From Paenibacillus senegalensis JC66 (GTDB taxonomy: Bacteria > Bacillota > Bacilli > Paenibacillales > NBRC-103111), in NCBI RefSeq assembly GCF_000285515.1, contig NZ_HE610960.1, positions 197,309 through 261,308 of the forward strand: DNA of 64,000 nucleotides, read 5' to 3'. Numbering within the stretch: position 1 is the first letter of the stretch; each line of letters opens with the position of its first letter. Shown here one piece after another: positions 54,239-63,237 of this stretch. Under the pieces are notes generated by a model. The model was not told the origin of the DNA. It saw only the letters and a program-made list of their open reading frames with translations, and did no database searches. The translations under genes were made by a program, and so were the position numbers.

Positions 54239-56359
54239 ATTTTAGACGAACGCAGCACTTCAATTCTCGCCTTGCTCCAGGAATCCCGGGATTATGTGTC
54301 CATCCAGCAGATTATGCAGACTTTTCATATATCCAAACGAACGGTCTACTACGACATGGACAAAATCAACCATTGGCTCAAGAGCCACCAGCTGGAGCCG
54401 GTCCAGTATGTGCGGGAAACGGGTTTTCTGCTTCCCCCGACTAGCCGCAAAAAGCTCCCGACAACAGTCAGGCAGGTGCATCCCGCGCAATACCATTTGT
54501 CACGCAAGGAGCGTTCCGCTTGGCTCGCTATTTATTTGCTGACCTGCACCGCCCCTGTTTATCTGTATCACCTGGAAGAGCTGCTCAATGTCAGTCGCGG
54601 AACAGCTCACAAAGAGCTAAAAGCGCTGGGCCTCGAAATAACCGAACACGGACTGGAGCTTGAGTTTTCACGCAAGAAGGGCTATTCGATCCAAGGGAGC
54701 GAAGCAGACAAAAGGAAAGCGCTAGCCTACTATTTATCCCAAGTGATCGCTCAAGTTAGCTGGAAGGACTTTGTCACGCCGCTGCAAGGACTGATCAATG
54801 CGGCGCTGTCGCAAAAGAAGCTCCCTCTGCTGCAGGAAGATCACTTGTCACTTGTCTACGACATTATCGTCTCGGGAGAACAGCTTTCCGGCATGGAGCT
54901 GACGGACGAAGCCGTTCATCATTTGGCATCAAGGCTAATGCTGTTTACCAATCGGCTGCTGAATGGACAAAGCGTATCGATGGATGAGGATGAAAAACAA
55001 GCTCTGCGGGAAACACCTGTTTATCCGGTTGCTGAACAAATAGCGAAAGAGCTGGGCAGGCTGTTCAGCGTGACATTTCCCGAGGATGAGGTCTGCTACA
55101 TTACTATGCATCTTCTTGGGGCAAGGGTTAATCGGATGGCGGAAAGCAATACGGACCAGGAAGCAGAAAAAATTGAACGGGCAACCGTGCGGATGATCGA
55201 CCAATTCGAACGGCTCGGTTGTGTGTTCTTTCATCATCGGGAGCAGTTGGAGAAGCAGCTCTACCAGCATGTCAAGCCTGCTTATTACCGTATAAAATAC
55301 GGGCTTCATGTTGACAATCCGCTCGCCGATACTGTGAAGTCCAAGTACAGTGAAGTGTTTGATTTGACTAAACGAGCGGCGGAGCCTCTTCAGGAGCTGC
55401 TGAACAATCGGATTAACGATGAAGAGATTGCTTACCTGTCCATGCATTTCGGAGGATGGCTAAGACGCGAGGAGGTAAGCCCGGTGGCCCGCCAAAAAGC
55501 GGCGATTGTATGCGTAAACGGCATCTCCGCTTCCCGCATGCTGAAGATTCAGCTTGAGCAGCTGTTTCCCTCGTTGGATTGGATTGCCATTCTTTCCCTC
55601 CGCGACTACGAAAAATTCGAGGAGCAGGTCGATTGGATTTTTTCCACCGTTCCTTTAGCCGAGAGGGATGTCCCGGTGTTTGTCGTTAGTCCAATTCTGA
55701 CGGAGGAACAAAAGACAACGCTGCTTCAACAGGTGCAGCAATCGCCAGCAGCTCACGGCGGCTCCTTGATCACCTATGGCTCTGTTCAGAATCTGTTAAA
55801 GGTCATCGGGCAGCATGCCACAATTAAGGATGAAAAAGCATTGACAGAAGATTTGACCCGTTATTTAGGCAGAGCCAAACCGGTCATCCCCCCTGCCACG
55901 GACAGCCCAAATCTTTCCGCGCTGCTGAACGGAGACACTATTCAGATCAAGAACCAGGTCAAGGATTGGGAAGAGGCTATCCGGCTGGCATCACAGCCGT
56001 TGATCGGGCGCGGAGCGATTACAGCCCGCTATGTGGAAGCGATGATTGCTAAGGTGAAGGAGCGAGGTCCCTATATCGTTGTCGCTCCCGGCATTGCCAT
56101 TGCCCATGCGAAACCGGAGGATGGAGTAAATGCTACCTCGCTGGCTTTGCTCAAGCTGAACCGGCCCGTAGCCTTCGGCCCTGAAGAGAAGCATCAGGTG
56201 CTTGTGCTGTTCGTGCTCGCTAGCAGGGATGGGCAATCTCATCTTGCTCCACTGTCGCAGCTGACTGTTCTTCTGAGAGACGGGAATAAGAGATCTATTT
56301 TGGAAGAAACTAACGATATTCAAACCATACGGAATCTTCTGCAAGACTCCGATACTTAA
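54239..56359 (+). CDS. PRD-type transcriptional activator with EIIB-like and EIIA domains (MtlR/LicR-like)
   Basis: A 706-residue PTS-controlled activator. Domains in order: HTH (VSIQQIMQTFHISKRTVYYDM), a further winged region, PRD1 at about 195-300, PRD2 at about 310-415, an EIIB-like domain (IVCVNGISASRML) and a C-terminal EIIA with the phosphorylatable His in IAIAHAKPEDG (His623). Its phosphorylation state would report transport. The best start appears to be an ATT at 54239 after GGGGGGTG, giving the family-like MLDERSTSILALLQE; a TTG lies at 54272. First gene of the nine-gene cluster. Confidence 0.9.
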   Translation: MLDERSTSILALLQESRDYVSIQQIMQTFHISKRTVYYDMDKINHWLKSHQLEPVQYVRETGFLLPPTSRKKLPTTVRQVHPAQYHLSRKERSAWLAIYLLTCTAPVYLYHLEELLNVSRGTAHKELKALGLEITEHGLELEFSRKKGYSIQGSEADKRKALAYYLSQVIAQVSWKDFVTPLQGLINAALSQKKLPLLQEDHLSLVYDIIVSGEQLSGMELTDEAVHHLASRLMLFTNRLLNGQSVSMDEDEKQALRETPVYPVAEQIAKELGRLFSVTFPEDEVCYITMHLLGARVNRMAESNTDQEAEKIERATVRMIDQFERLGCVFFHHREQLEKQLYQHVKPAYYRIKYGLHVDNPLADTVKSKYSEVFDLTKRAAEPLQELLNNRINDEEIAYLSMHFGGWLRREEVSPVARQKAAIVCVNGISASRMLKIQLEQLFPSLDWIAILSLRDYEKFEEQVDWIFSTVPLAERDVPVFVVSPILTEEQKTTLLQQVQQSPAAHGGSLITYGSVQNLLKVIGQHATIKDEKALTEDLTRYLGRAKPVIPPATDSPNLSALLNGDTIQIKNQVKDWEEAIRLASQPLIGRGAITARYVEAMIAKVKERGPYIVVAPGIAIAHAKPEDGVNATSLALLKLNRPVAFGPEEKHQVLVLFVLASRDGQSHLAPLSQLTVLLRDGNKRSILEETNDIQTIRNLLQDSDT

Positions 56360-56392
56360 AACGCCGCTTACTATTCAAGGAGGTAGCACAAC

Positions 56393-56836
56393 ATGAAATT
56401 TCTAGATAAAGGGCTGATCTCCCTGGATTATGAAGCCCAAGACGCTGCAGACGCTATTCGTAAGGCAGGACAACTTCTTGTTGATTCGGGAGCAGCGAAA
56501 AGCCGCTATATCGACGCTATGCTGAATTCGTATGAGGATAAGGGGCCCTATTTCGTCCTCGCCCCCCATATTGCCCTCCCTCATGCCAAACCGGAGGACG
56601 GGGTTAATGAAGCATCGGTTTCCATGCTGCGGCTGAAACATCCAATCGCATTCGGCCATCAAAAGAACGATCCTGTTCATCTAGTATTTGCGTTAGGGGC
56701 TTCGTCCAGCTCTGAACATATCGCCCTGCTGCGCAGGCTTACGACTCTGCTAAGCAACCCTTCCCAGGTTGAACAGCTGCGCAGCGCCGCCACTGAACAG
56801 GATGTTCATGATCTGCTTGCCCAGACCCAGAACTAG
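56393..56836 (+). CDS. PTS EIIA component (ascorbate/mannitol type)
   Basis: A 147-residue phosphocarrier that receives phosphate from HPr. The active His is in HIALPHAKPEDG (His64). It resembles UlaC/SgaA-type EIIA and also the EIIA domain of the neighbouring regulator, which suggests a duplication. ATG follows AAGGAGG. It is 33 bp after the regulator gene. Confidence 0.92.
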   Translation: MKFLDKGLISLDYEAQDAADAIRKAGQLLVDSGAAKSRYIDAMLNSYEDKGPYFVLAPHIALPHAKPEDGVNEASVSMLRLKHPIAFGHQKNDPVHLVFALGASSSSEHIALLRRLTTLLSNPSQVEQLRSAATEQDVHDLLAQTQN

Positions 56837-56889
56837 GCCGTGTCAGCTATATAGGCGGCAGCAAGTACAGCCATCGGCACGAGCACCTG

Positions 56890-56910
56890 GCAGGAAAGCA
56901 TGATTCCTGC
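56890..56910 (+). terminator. intra-operon hairpin between EIIA and EIIB
   Basis: GCAGGAA/TTCCTGC with a 7-nt loop and a short TCTTTG tail. It might lower downstream transcription or protect upstream mRNA. The 118-bp gap it sits in is the longest in the cluster. Confidence 0.4.
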
Positions 56911-56954
56911 TCTTTGAAACAATCTTACCTTACACCAACTGGAGGAATGAACAA

Positions 56955-57218
56955 ATGAAGATTATTTGTGTTTGCGGATTAGGTCAAGGGACTAGTTTGA
57001 TTCTAAGAATGAATGTGGAGAATGTACTGAAGGAAATGGGTGTCCAGGCAGACGTCGATCATATGGACGTGTCCACCGCATCCGGCACCCAGGCTGACTT
57101 CATTGTAACCAACAATGAACTGGCTCAAAGTTTGCAGGGACATTCTGCGAAGATCGTTCTCGTGAATAATTATTTTGATTTGAATGAAATTAAGGAAAGC
57201 TTGCAAGAAGCTTTGTAA
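56955..57218 (+). CDS. PTS EIIB component (UlaB/SgaB-like)
   Basis: An 87-residue EIIB with the phosphocysteine loop CVCGLGQGTSL (Cys7). It passes phosphate from EIIA to the sugar carried by EIIC. The size and motif fit the ascorbate/galactitol superfamily. ATG follows GGAGG. Confidence 0.93.
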   Translation: MKIICVCGLGQGTSLILRMNVENVLKEMGVQADVDHMDVSTASGTQADFIVTNNELAQSLQGHSAKIVLVNNYFDLNEIKESLQEAL

Positions 57219-57262
57219 GACCAAATTGGTAAGCCACTTTACTTTGTTTAGGAGGAAACAAT

Positions 57263-58558
57263 GTGGACGTAATTTTTTGGGTCGCGACCAATATCTTTGG
57301 CACTCCTGCGATACTGCTTGGTTTTATCGTCCTGCTGGGACTGCTTCTGCAAAAAAAATCAACCAGCCAGGTTATTAGCGGCACCTTCAAAGCCACGATC
57401 GGCTTTTTGATCATCGGTGCCGGATCCGGGGTTATTGTCAATGCGTTAACCGTATTTGAACCCATGTGGAAAGAAGTGTTCGGGCTGGAGGCGGAGTCGC
57501 TCGGCCAATTTATGGGTCAGGAAGTGTTTAATGCCCGTTTCGGCAGCGCTGTGACTTTGGCTATGTTTCTCGGGTTTTTGATTAACGTGCTCCTCGCCCG
57601 TCTCACGAAATTCAAGTACATCTATTTAACCGGTCATATGATGTTCTGGACTTCTACCGTATTTGCCGGGGTTGTCGTGCACACGGCAGGAGACGTTCCT
57701 TTCTGGGGCTTGGTGCTGTTCCTATCGGTCATTCTCGGCTTGTACTGGACATTCCAGCCTGCTGTTACTCAACCCTTCATGCGTAAAATAACAGGCAACA
57801 ACAACATTGCTCTCGGCCATACTTCCGCCTCCGTTGCTTTGCTTGGGGGACTGTTCGGAAAATGGTTCGGCAACAAGGAGAACGATTCCGAAAAAATCAA
57901 GGTGCCGAAAGGCCTTGAATTTCTGCGTGACTCCAATGTCATTACCGCGCTCAGCATGGGCGCTCTGTTCCTGATCGGAGCGATTGTCGTCTCCCTGAAG
58001 GATACACCGGGAGCCCAGGAGCTCGTTGCTCTGGCCGGCGATCAGAACTTCCTGATTTATTCTATCGTCGAGTCTTTAACCTTTGCCGGTGGAATCGCCA
58101 TCGTTCTAATGGGGGTTAGAATGTTTATCGGGGAGCTGGTTCCAGCCTTTAACGGAATCGCAACCAAGCTCGTTCCCGGCGCCATACCTGCGCTCGATTC
58201 CCCTGTCGTTTATCCTTATGCGCCAAACGCCGTTATTCTGGGCTTTATCGGAGCGTTTGCCGGCGGATTAATCTGGCTTGTCGTGCTTGGCAGCACGGTC
58301 GCTTATATTTTCGTTCCGACCATGATTGTCTTATTCTTCCATGGGGCTACCGCCGGGGTGTTCGGTAATTCAACCGGTGGTGTTCGAGGGGCGTTAATGG
58401 GCGGCTTCATTACAGCGACGATAGTAGCCTGGGGACAATTCTTTATGGTGCGTTACCTGATCGCATCTACGGTTCCGGACACGGCTATGTGGGCCGCGGA
58501 TTCCGATATGTTCTTGATCGGGCCGATTATTCGTCTGCTCGCTCAGCTGCTGTTCTAA
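57263..58558 (+). CDS. PTS EIIC component (UlaA/SgaT-like)
   Basis: A 431-residue permease with about 11 helices. Family motifs include FGTPAILLGFIVLLGLLLQKK, GFLIIGAGSGVIV, TGHMMFW and GHTSASVALLGG. It belongs to the ascorbate-type PTS permeases. The start is a GTG after AGGAGG, 44 bp after EIIB. Its true substrate is uncertain because ascorbate catabolic genes are missing. Confidence 0.93.
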   Translation: MDVIFWVATNIFGTPAILLGFIVLLGLLLQKKSTSQVISGTFKATIGFLIIGAGSGVIVNALTVFEPMWKEVFGLEAESLGQFMGQEVFNARFGSAVTLAMFLGFLINVLLARLTKFKYIYLTGHMMFWTSTVFAGVVVHTAGDVPFWGLVLFLSVILGLYWTFQPAVTQPFMRKITGNNNIALGHTSASVALLGGLFGKWFGNKENDSEKIKVPKGLEFLRDSNVITALSMGALFLIGAIVVSLKDTPGAQELVALAGDQNFLIYSIVESLTFAGGIAIVLMGVRMFIGELVPAFNGIATKLVPGAIPALDSPVVYPYAPNAVILGFIGAFAGGLIWLVVLGSTVAYIFVPTMIVLFFHGATAGVFGNSTGGVRGALMGGFITATIVAWGQFFMVRYLIASTVPDTAMWAADSDMFLIGPIIRLLAQLLF

Positions 58559-58637
58559 TTCGCCCATTTGCAAAATTAAACAAACCCTGCAAGCAGATAG
58601 AGAGCTGTTTGCAATTAGGAGAAGGAGGGCCTGCTTT

Positions 58638-59630
58638 ATGAGCTTCATCCGTACATTAGATAAGGATATTGCCAAAGAAGAGCTTGGCTTTACGTACTCT
58701 CATGAACATATTGTGTGCCGACCAGCCTTCTGGTCCGAACGCGGGGAGAATGACCTCCTCCTCGATGATCCGGCCAAATCCGAGCTGGATGTGCGTGATT
58801 TTCAAAAACACGGAGGCCAGGCTATTGTTGATGCAACAGCCGTAGATTATGGCAGAGATGTACCCGCTGTCTATCAGATCTCGCAAAACACCGGAATCAA
58901 AATAATCGGTACGGCAGGCTTTAACAAAAGCTTCCTCTGGAAAGCTAGAATCAAGGACGAGCTAAAGCCGCTCATAGGCGATTATGAAACCTATGAGCAG
59001 TGGATAGAGGCGGCGTCGGTCAATGAGCTGGCTGATTTTGTTATCAAGGAAGTGGAAGAAGGCTTGGAAGGCACCCCCTTCAAGGCGGGCCAAGTCAAAT
59101 TCGGCACCGGGTATAACCGCATTTCCCCGCTAGAAGTGAAGACCTTGCGGGCGATCGCAAGAGCGCATCATGAAACGAAAGCCCCCATTCACTCCCATAC
59201 CGAGGTCGGGACGATGGGGCTGGAGCAGCTCGAGCTGTTAAAAAGCGAACAGATCGATTTAAGCTTCGTCAGCCTGGGGCACATGGACCGCAACCCCGAT
59301 CCGTATTATCACGAGCAAATCGCCAGCACAGGTGCTTATCTAAGCTTCGATGGTATCGGCAAAATCAAATACGCTCCGGAAAGCACGAGAATATCGCTGA
59401 TCCTTGATCTCGTGCGCAAAGGTTACGAAAATCAGATTTTGATCAGCGGCGATACAGCCCGCAAAACGTATTACAAGCACTATGACCACGGGCTCGGATT
59501 GGAGCATATTATCGCCAATTGGGTTCCCCGCTTTAAGCTGGAGGCGGATAAAGCCGGCTTTGATGGAGAGAAGTTAATTGAGAAGTTCTTTGTAAGCAAT
59601 CCGGCAGAATGCTTCTCTTTTAAACGCTAA
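58638..59630 (+). CDS. phosphotriesterase-family hydrolase, possible phospho-lactonase
   Basis: A 330-residue amidohydrolase-superfamily enzyme. Metal ligands are His22 and His24 (YSHEHIV), Lys154 (QVKFGTGYN), His187 (HSHTE), His215 (SLGHMDR) and Asp272 (SGDTAR). Characterised members of this group (cog1735, such as Lmo2620) open phosphofuranose lactones. It lies directly after EIIC, where it could act on the phosphorylated product. Function as a lactonase is inferred. Confidence 0.85.
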   Translation: MSFIRTLDKDIAKEELGFTYSHEHIVCRPAFWSERGENDLLLDDPAKSELDVRDFQKHGGQAIVDATAVDYGRDVPAVYQISQNTGIKIIGTAGFNKSFLWKARIKDELKPLIGDYETYEQWIEAASVNELADFVIKEVEEGLEGTPFKAGQVKFGTGYNRISPLEVKTLRAIARAHHETKAPIHSHTEVGTMGLEQLELLKSEQIDLSFVSLGHMDRNPDPYYHEQIASTGAYLSFDGIGKIKYAPESTRISLILDLVRKGYENQILISGDTARKTYYKHYDHGLGLEHIIANWVPRFKLEADKAGFDGEKLIEKFFVSNPAECFSFKR

Positions 59631-59644
59631 GTCCTAAGGGGGCA

Positions 59645-60406
59645 TTGCCAGATATGCTATATGAACAGCAAAACAGCTTTGAGATCAAGGAGCAAATCGC
59701 GGAAAAAAAGTGTGCCATTCTCCCTATAGGCGCTGTAGAAGCGCATGGTCCCCACCTTCCCTTGGGAACTGATAATCTATTGGCGGAGCGGCTGGCGGAA
59801 AGGCTGGCGGAACGGACAGACAGCTTCGTACTGCCTACCCTTCCCTACGGGCAAGTCTGGAGCTTGAAGAACTTCCCCGGCAGTCTTAATGTGTCCAATG
59901 AAGCTCTTATTCAATTATTGTATGATATTGGAGAAAGCTTGTATCAGCAAGGCTTCCGGATTTATGTCATGCTTAATGGACACCTTGGCAACGCTCAAGC
60001 ATTAAAAGACGCCGCACGACTGCTGTATCAGGATTATCCGGATTTAAAAGTATACTACTTCTTCTATCCGGGCTCCAAAGAAGCAATCGCCGAGGTCAGA
60101 GAGACTCCTGCTGCCCATGCCGCTTATTTTCACGCGTGCGAGCTGGAAACCTCTTATATGCTATATCTTGCTGAAGAATTTGTCGATATGGAAAAAGCGA
60201 TCAAGGATATTCCCACTATTTCTATTGAAGCAGATTGCACGCCGACCCCTTGGGAGGAGTTCACCTCTTCCGCTGTGCTAGGCGATGCTACGCTGGCTAC
60301 TAAAGAGAAAGGGGAAAGGGTTGTGGAAGCCAGTCTTGCGGCGATGACCCGAATCCTCAATGATGCCAAGCAACGACTTTTGAGTAAAGGAGACGCATCT
60401 TCATGA
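59645..60406 (+). CDS. creatininase-family hydrolase
   Basis: A 253-residue metal-dependent amidohydrolase fold. The metal site GAVEAHGPHLPLGTDN supplies Glu32, His34 and Asp43; LNGHLGN and HACELETSYM complete it. It contains an LAERLAERLAER triple from a 12-bp direct repeat. Family members open creatinine or 3-dehydro-sugar-like rings or cleave formamides. TTG at 59645 follows AAGGGGG, and an ATG at 59654 is possible. Its stop overlaps the SIS gene. Confidence 0.85.
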   Translation: MPDMLYEQQNSFEIKEQIAEKKCAILPIGAVEAHGPHLPLGTDNLLAERLAERLAERTDSFVLPTLPYGQVWSLKNFPGSLNVSNEALIQLLYDIGESLYQQGFRIYVMLNGHLGNAQALKDAARLLYQDYPDLKVYYFFYPGSKEAIAEVRETPAAHAAYFHACELETSYMLYLAEEFVDMEKAIKDIPTISIEADCTPTPWEEFTSSAVLGDATLATKEKGERVVEASLAAMTRILNDAKQRLLSKGDASS

Positions 60407-61137
60407 TCTCTGCTTATTTTGACCACATTCGCAGCATGCTTGCCCAAGTTGAGCAGCAGGAAAGTGAAGCGATGAATCAGGCTGCCGCCAAAGTTGCTGA
60501 ATCTATAAGCCAGGACGGAATCGTTCACTTGTTTGGTTGCGGACATTCTCATATTTTGACCGAGGAAGTGTTTTACCGCGCCGGCGGCCTAGTGCCGATT
60601 CGGCCGATTTTTGTTGAAAAGCTGATGCTGCATGAGGGAGCTGTCCGATCTTCCGAATTGGAGAGACAAAACGGGCTCGCAGAGACGTTTATGAAGGATC
60701 AGGATATTCGTCCCGGCGAAGTGATGTTTGTGCTGTCCACCTCCGGGCGCAATCCTGTCCCTGTCGATGCAGCCTTGGCCGCTAAGGCCAAAGGGGCGAT
60801 TACTGTGGGCATCACCTCCCTCGAGTATTCGCAAAGCCAAAGCTCAAGACATCACAGCGGCAAGCACTTGTTTAATTCGGTCGACATTGTCATTAACAAT
60901 TACGCTGTGCCGGGAGACGCTGTTTTGCGGCATCCTGAGGTGAAGGTGCCTTTCACCCCAACCTCAACCGTGATCGGCGCCGCCATCCTGAACGCTATAT
61001 TGGCCAAATCGGTGACTCTTATCGCCGAGAGCGGGATGGAGCCCCCCGTCTTTCTTAGCGGAAACATAGATGGTGCGGATGATCATAACCAGGCGCTAAT
61101 AAATAAATATAAAACGCGCATTCCGCTGCTTTCGTAA
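60403..61137 (+). CDS. SIS-domain sugar-phosphate protein (UPF0309 type)
   Basis: A 244-residue single SIS-domain protein with the phosphosugar-binding STSGRNPVPVDAA and an N-terminal HLFGCGHSHILTEE segment. UPF0309 proteins are of unknown specificity; SIS folds isomerise or bind phosphosugars. The ATGA overlap with the creatininase gene indicates translational coupling. Confidence 0.85.
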   Translation: MISAYFDHIRSMLAQVEQQESEAMNQAAAKVAESISQDGIVHLFGCGHSHILTEEVFYRAGGLVPIRPIFVEKLMLHEGAVRSSELERQNGLAETFMKDQDIRPGEVMFVLSTSGRNPVPVDAALAAKAKGAITVGITSLEYSQSQSSRHHSGKHLFNSVDIVINNYAVPGDAVLRHPEVKVPFTPTSTVIGAAILNAILAKSVTLIAESGMEPPVFLSGNIDGADDHNQALINKYKTRIPLLS

Positions 61138-61172
61138 GATTCGACTTTCGGATACTAAGAGGAGGAGATACC

Positions 61173-61442
61173 ATGGTAGCAAGAAAATTAACGATTCAAA
61201 ACGAGCAGGGATTCCATGTTCGTCCCGCTGAGTTGTTTTCCGACAAAGCGGCTGAATTCAGTGCTTCCATTAAGGTGAAAAATGCTTCCGGTGAAGAAGC
61301 AGATGCCAAAAGCATGCTGGAACTGATGACACTTGGTCTGGAGAAAGGATCGCAAATTACAATTGAGGCCGAAGGTGAAGACCAGCAGGAAGCCGTGGAT
61401 GCCCTCGCCGATCTGGTGGAAAGCAAGTTTGGTGAGCAGTGA
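61173..61442 (+). CDS. cluster-specific HPr phosphocarrier
   Basis: An 89-residue HPr. The active His15 lies in QGFHVRPAE and the regulatory serine equivalent Ser47 in AKSMLELMTLG, so HPr kinase control may be kept. It is not next to hprK or the general ptsI; instead it precedes a dedicated EI gene with which it overlaps. This makes the cluster's phosphorelay potentially independent of general HPr. Confidence 0.93.
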   Translation: MVARKLTIQNEQGFHVRPAELFSDKAAEFSASIKVKNASGEEADAKSMLELMTLGLEKGSQITIEAEGEDQQEAVDALADLVESKFGEQ

Positions 61443-63184
61443 TGAGCTCCGTAACGATCAAAGGGCTGGGGGTTTCCGACGGAATAAAGATCGGAAAGGC
61501 TTTTGTCTATAAGCCTGTCCAGCACTCAAGCCGTAACGATGAACCCATTGCGGAGGACCAGATCGAAGAGGAGCTTGAACGCCTTTCCCAGGCTAAGCAG
61601 AAGAGCTATGAGGAATTAATGGCTCTGGCTGACCGAACGAAAGCGGCACTTGGCGAAGAGAAAGCCGGAATCTTAAGCGGACAAGCCAAGCTTCTGTCGG
61701 ATCCGGCCTTCTACCCGAAGGTAGAACAGCATATTCGGGAGAAGCTTAGCCGGGCTGAGAATGCCGTACAAACGATGGTTGATCATTTCGCAAGCCGCTT
61801 TGAAAGTATAAACAATGCCTATATGCAGGAAAGGGCTGCTGACATTCGCGACCTCGGAAGACGGCTGCTTGGCCACCTTTATGGGGATCAGCAGCCAAGT
61901 CTCGCAGAGCTTGCCGAAGAAGTCATTCTGATCGCGGATGACCTGGCCCCCTCGGACACCGTACAGCTCAATAAGCAGTTCGTTTTGGGCTTTGTAACCC
62001 GCGCCGGGGGGCAAACGTCGCATACCTCCCTGCTTGCCCGCTCCCTAGGTATTGCTGCCGTTGTTGGAGCAGGCGATGCCATTGACTCCATCCGTGACGG
62101 AGATCAGCTTATCATCGATGGCGGTCAAGGCTTGTGTCTGCTTCACCCGGAAGCAGCGGATGTAGAACGCTATCGCAAGCTGCAGCAGGAAGAGGCGGAC
62201 CGCATTAGGGAATGGGACAAATTTCAGTCTCAGCCGGCACAGTCGAAGGATGGTGTACGCGTAGAGACCGCAGCCAACATCGGCACGGTGCAGGAGGCTG
62301 AAACGGCTGCGGAAAGAAACGCTGAGGGGATAGGCCTGTATCGCACGGAGTTCTTATTCATGAACAGCAAGCAGCTGCCTGACGAAGAAGAGCAGTTTGC
62401 GGCCTACAGGCAGGTAGCCGAGTATATGGGCGAACGCCCGGTTATCGTTCGAACTTTAGACATTGGCGGCGATAAAGAATTAGGCTACATGAATTTACCC
62501 AAGGAGGATAATCCGTTTCTCGGCTATCGGGCCATCCGCATTGGCCTTGACCGCAAGGAGCTGCTCCTTACCCAGCTCCGGGCCATCCTCAGAGCCAGCG
62601 CTTACGGCAATTTGAACATCATGTTCCCGATGATCTCCAGTCTTAGCGAATGGCGCCAAGCCAAACAGCTCTATGAGCAGGCGCGTCAAGAGCTTATGAA
62701 CGAACAGGCAGCCATTTCGGATCAGATTCAGCTGGGCATTATGGTGGAAATTCCGTCAGCGGCCCTGCAGGCTCCCGCCTTTGCCAAGGAAGTGGATTTT
62801 TTCAGTATCGGCACTAACGATTTGGTTCAATATACTCTGGCTGTGGACCGGATGAATGAAAAGGTCGCATATTTGTACGATTATTTCCACCCTGCTGTAC
62901 TTGTCCTCATTCGCCAGGTCATTGAAGCCGCGCATCAGGAAGGCAAGTGGGCAGGCATGTGCGGCGGTATGGCGGGTGATCCGCTTGCCGCTCCATTACT
63001 GTTGGGAATGAGGCTCGATGAGTGGAGTATGGAGTCCGCCGCCATTGCCAAGATTAAGAAAACGATCTCTCATCTTGACAGCCGGGATTGCAAGCGATTA
63101 GCCGAAGAACTGCTTAAGCTGGATACCCCGGAAGAAGTCAGGGAGCGGTTAAAGCAGTATCGGAATCAGACTTCACCAGAATAG
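61442..63184 (+). CDS. cluster-specific PTS Enzyme I
   Basis: A 580-residue phosphoenolpyruvate-protein phosphotransferase. The phosphorylated His194 is in TRAGGQTSHTSLLAR, and the PEP-binding region has GLYRTEFLFM, GYRAIRIGL, FSIGTNDLVQYTLAVDR and the catalytic Cys in AGMCGGMAG. Gln and Thr-Ser-Leu around the active His differ from the usual GGRTSHSAIMAR. ATG at 61442 overlaps the HPr stop (TGATG), or a GTG at 61439 could be used. Last gene of the cluster. Confidence 0.94.
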   Translation: MSSVTIKGLGVSDGIKIGKAFVYKPVQHSSRNDEPIAEDQIEEELERLSQAKQKSYEELMALADRTKAALGEEKAGILSGQAKLLSDPAFYPKVEQHIREKLSRAENAVQTMVDHFASRFESINNAYMQERAADIRDLGRRLLGHLYGDQQPSLAELAEEVILIADDLAPSDTVQLNKQFVLGFVTRAGGQTSHTSLLARSLGIAAVVGAGDAIDSIRDGDQLIIDGGQGLCLLHPEAADVERYRKLQQEEADRIREWDKFQSQPAQSKDGVRVETAANIGTVQEAETAAERNAEGIGLYRTEFLFMNSKQLPDEEEQFAAYRQVAEYMGERPVIVRTLDIGGDKELGYMNLPKEDNPFLGYRAIRIGLDRKELLLTQLRAILRASAYGNLNIMFPMISSLSEWRQAKQLYEQARQELMNEQAAISDQIQLGIMVEIPSAALQAPAFAKEVDFFSIGTNDLVQYTLAVDRMNEKVAYLYDYFHPAVLVLIRQVIEAAHQEGKWAGMCGGMAGDPLAAPLLLGMRLDEWSMESAAIAKIKKTISHLDSRDCKRLAEELLKLDTPEEVRERLKQYRNQTSPE

Positions 63185-63190
63185 AAACGC

Positions 63191-63237
63191 AAACCCCAAT
63201 CCATGGGCGTATGGATATACACCTATGATTGGGGTTT
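63191..63237 (+). terminator. terminator of the PTS cluster
   Basis: A perfect 11-bp stem AAACCCCAATC / GATTGGGGTTT seven bp after the EI stop, followed by T-rich sequence. Confidence 0.85.
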
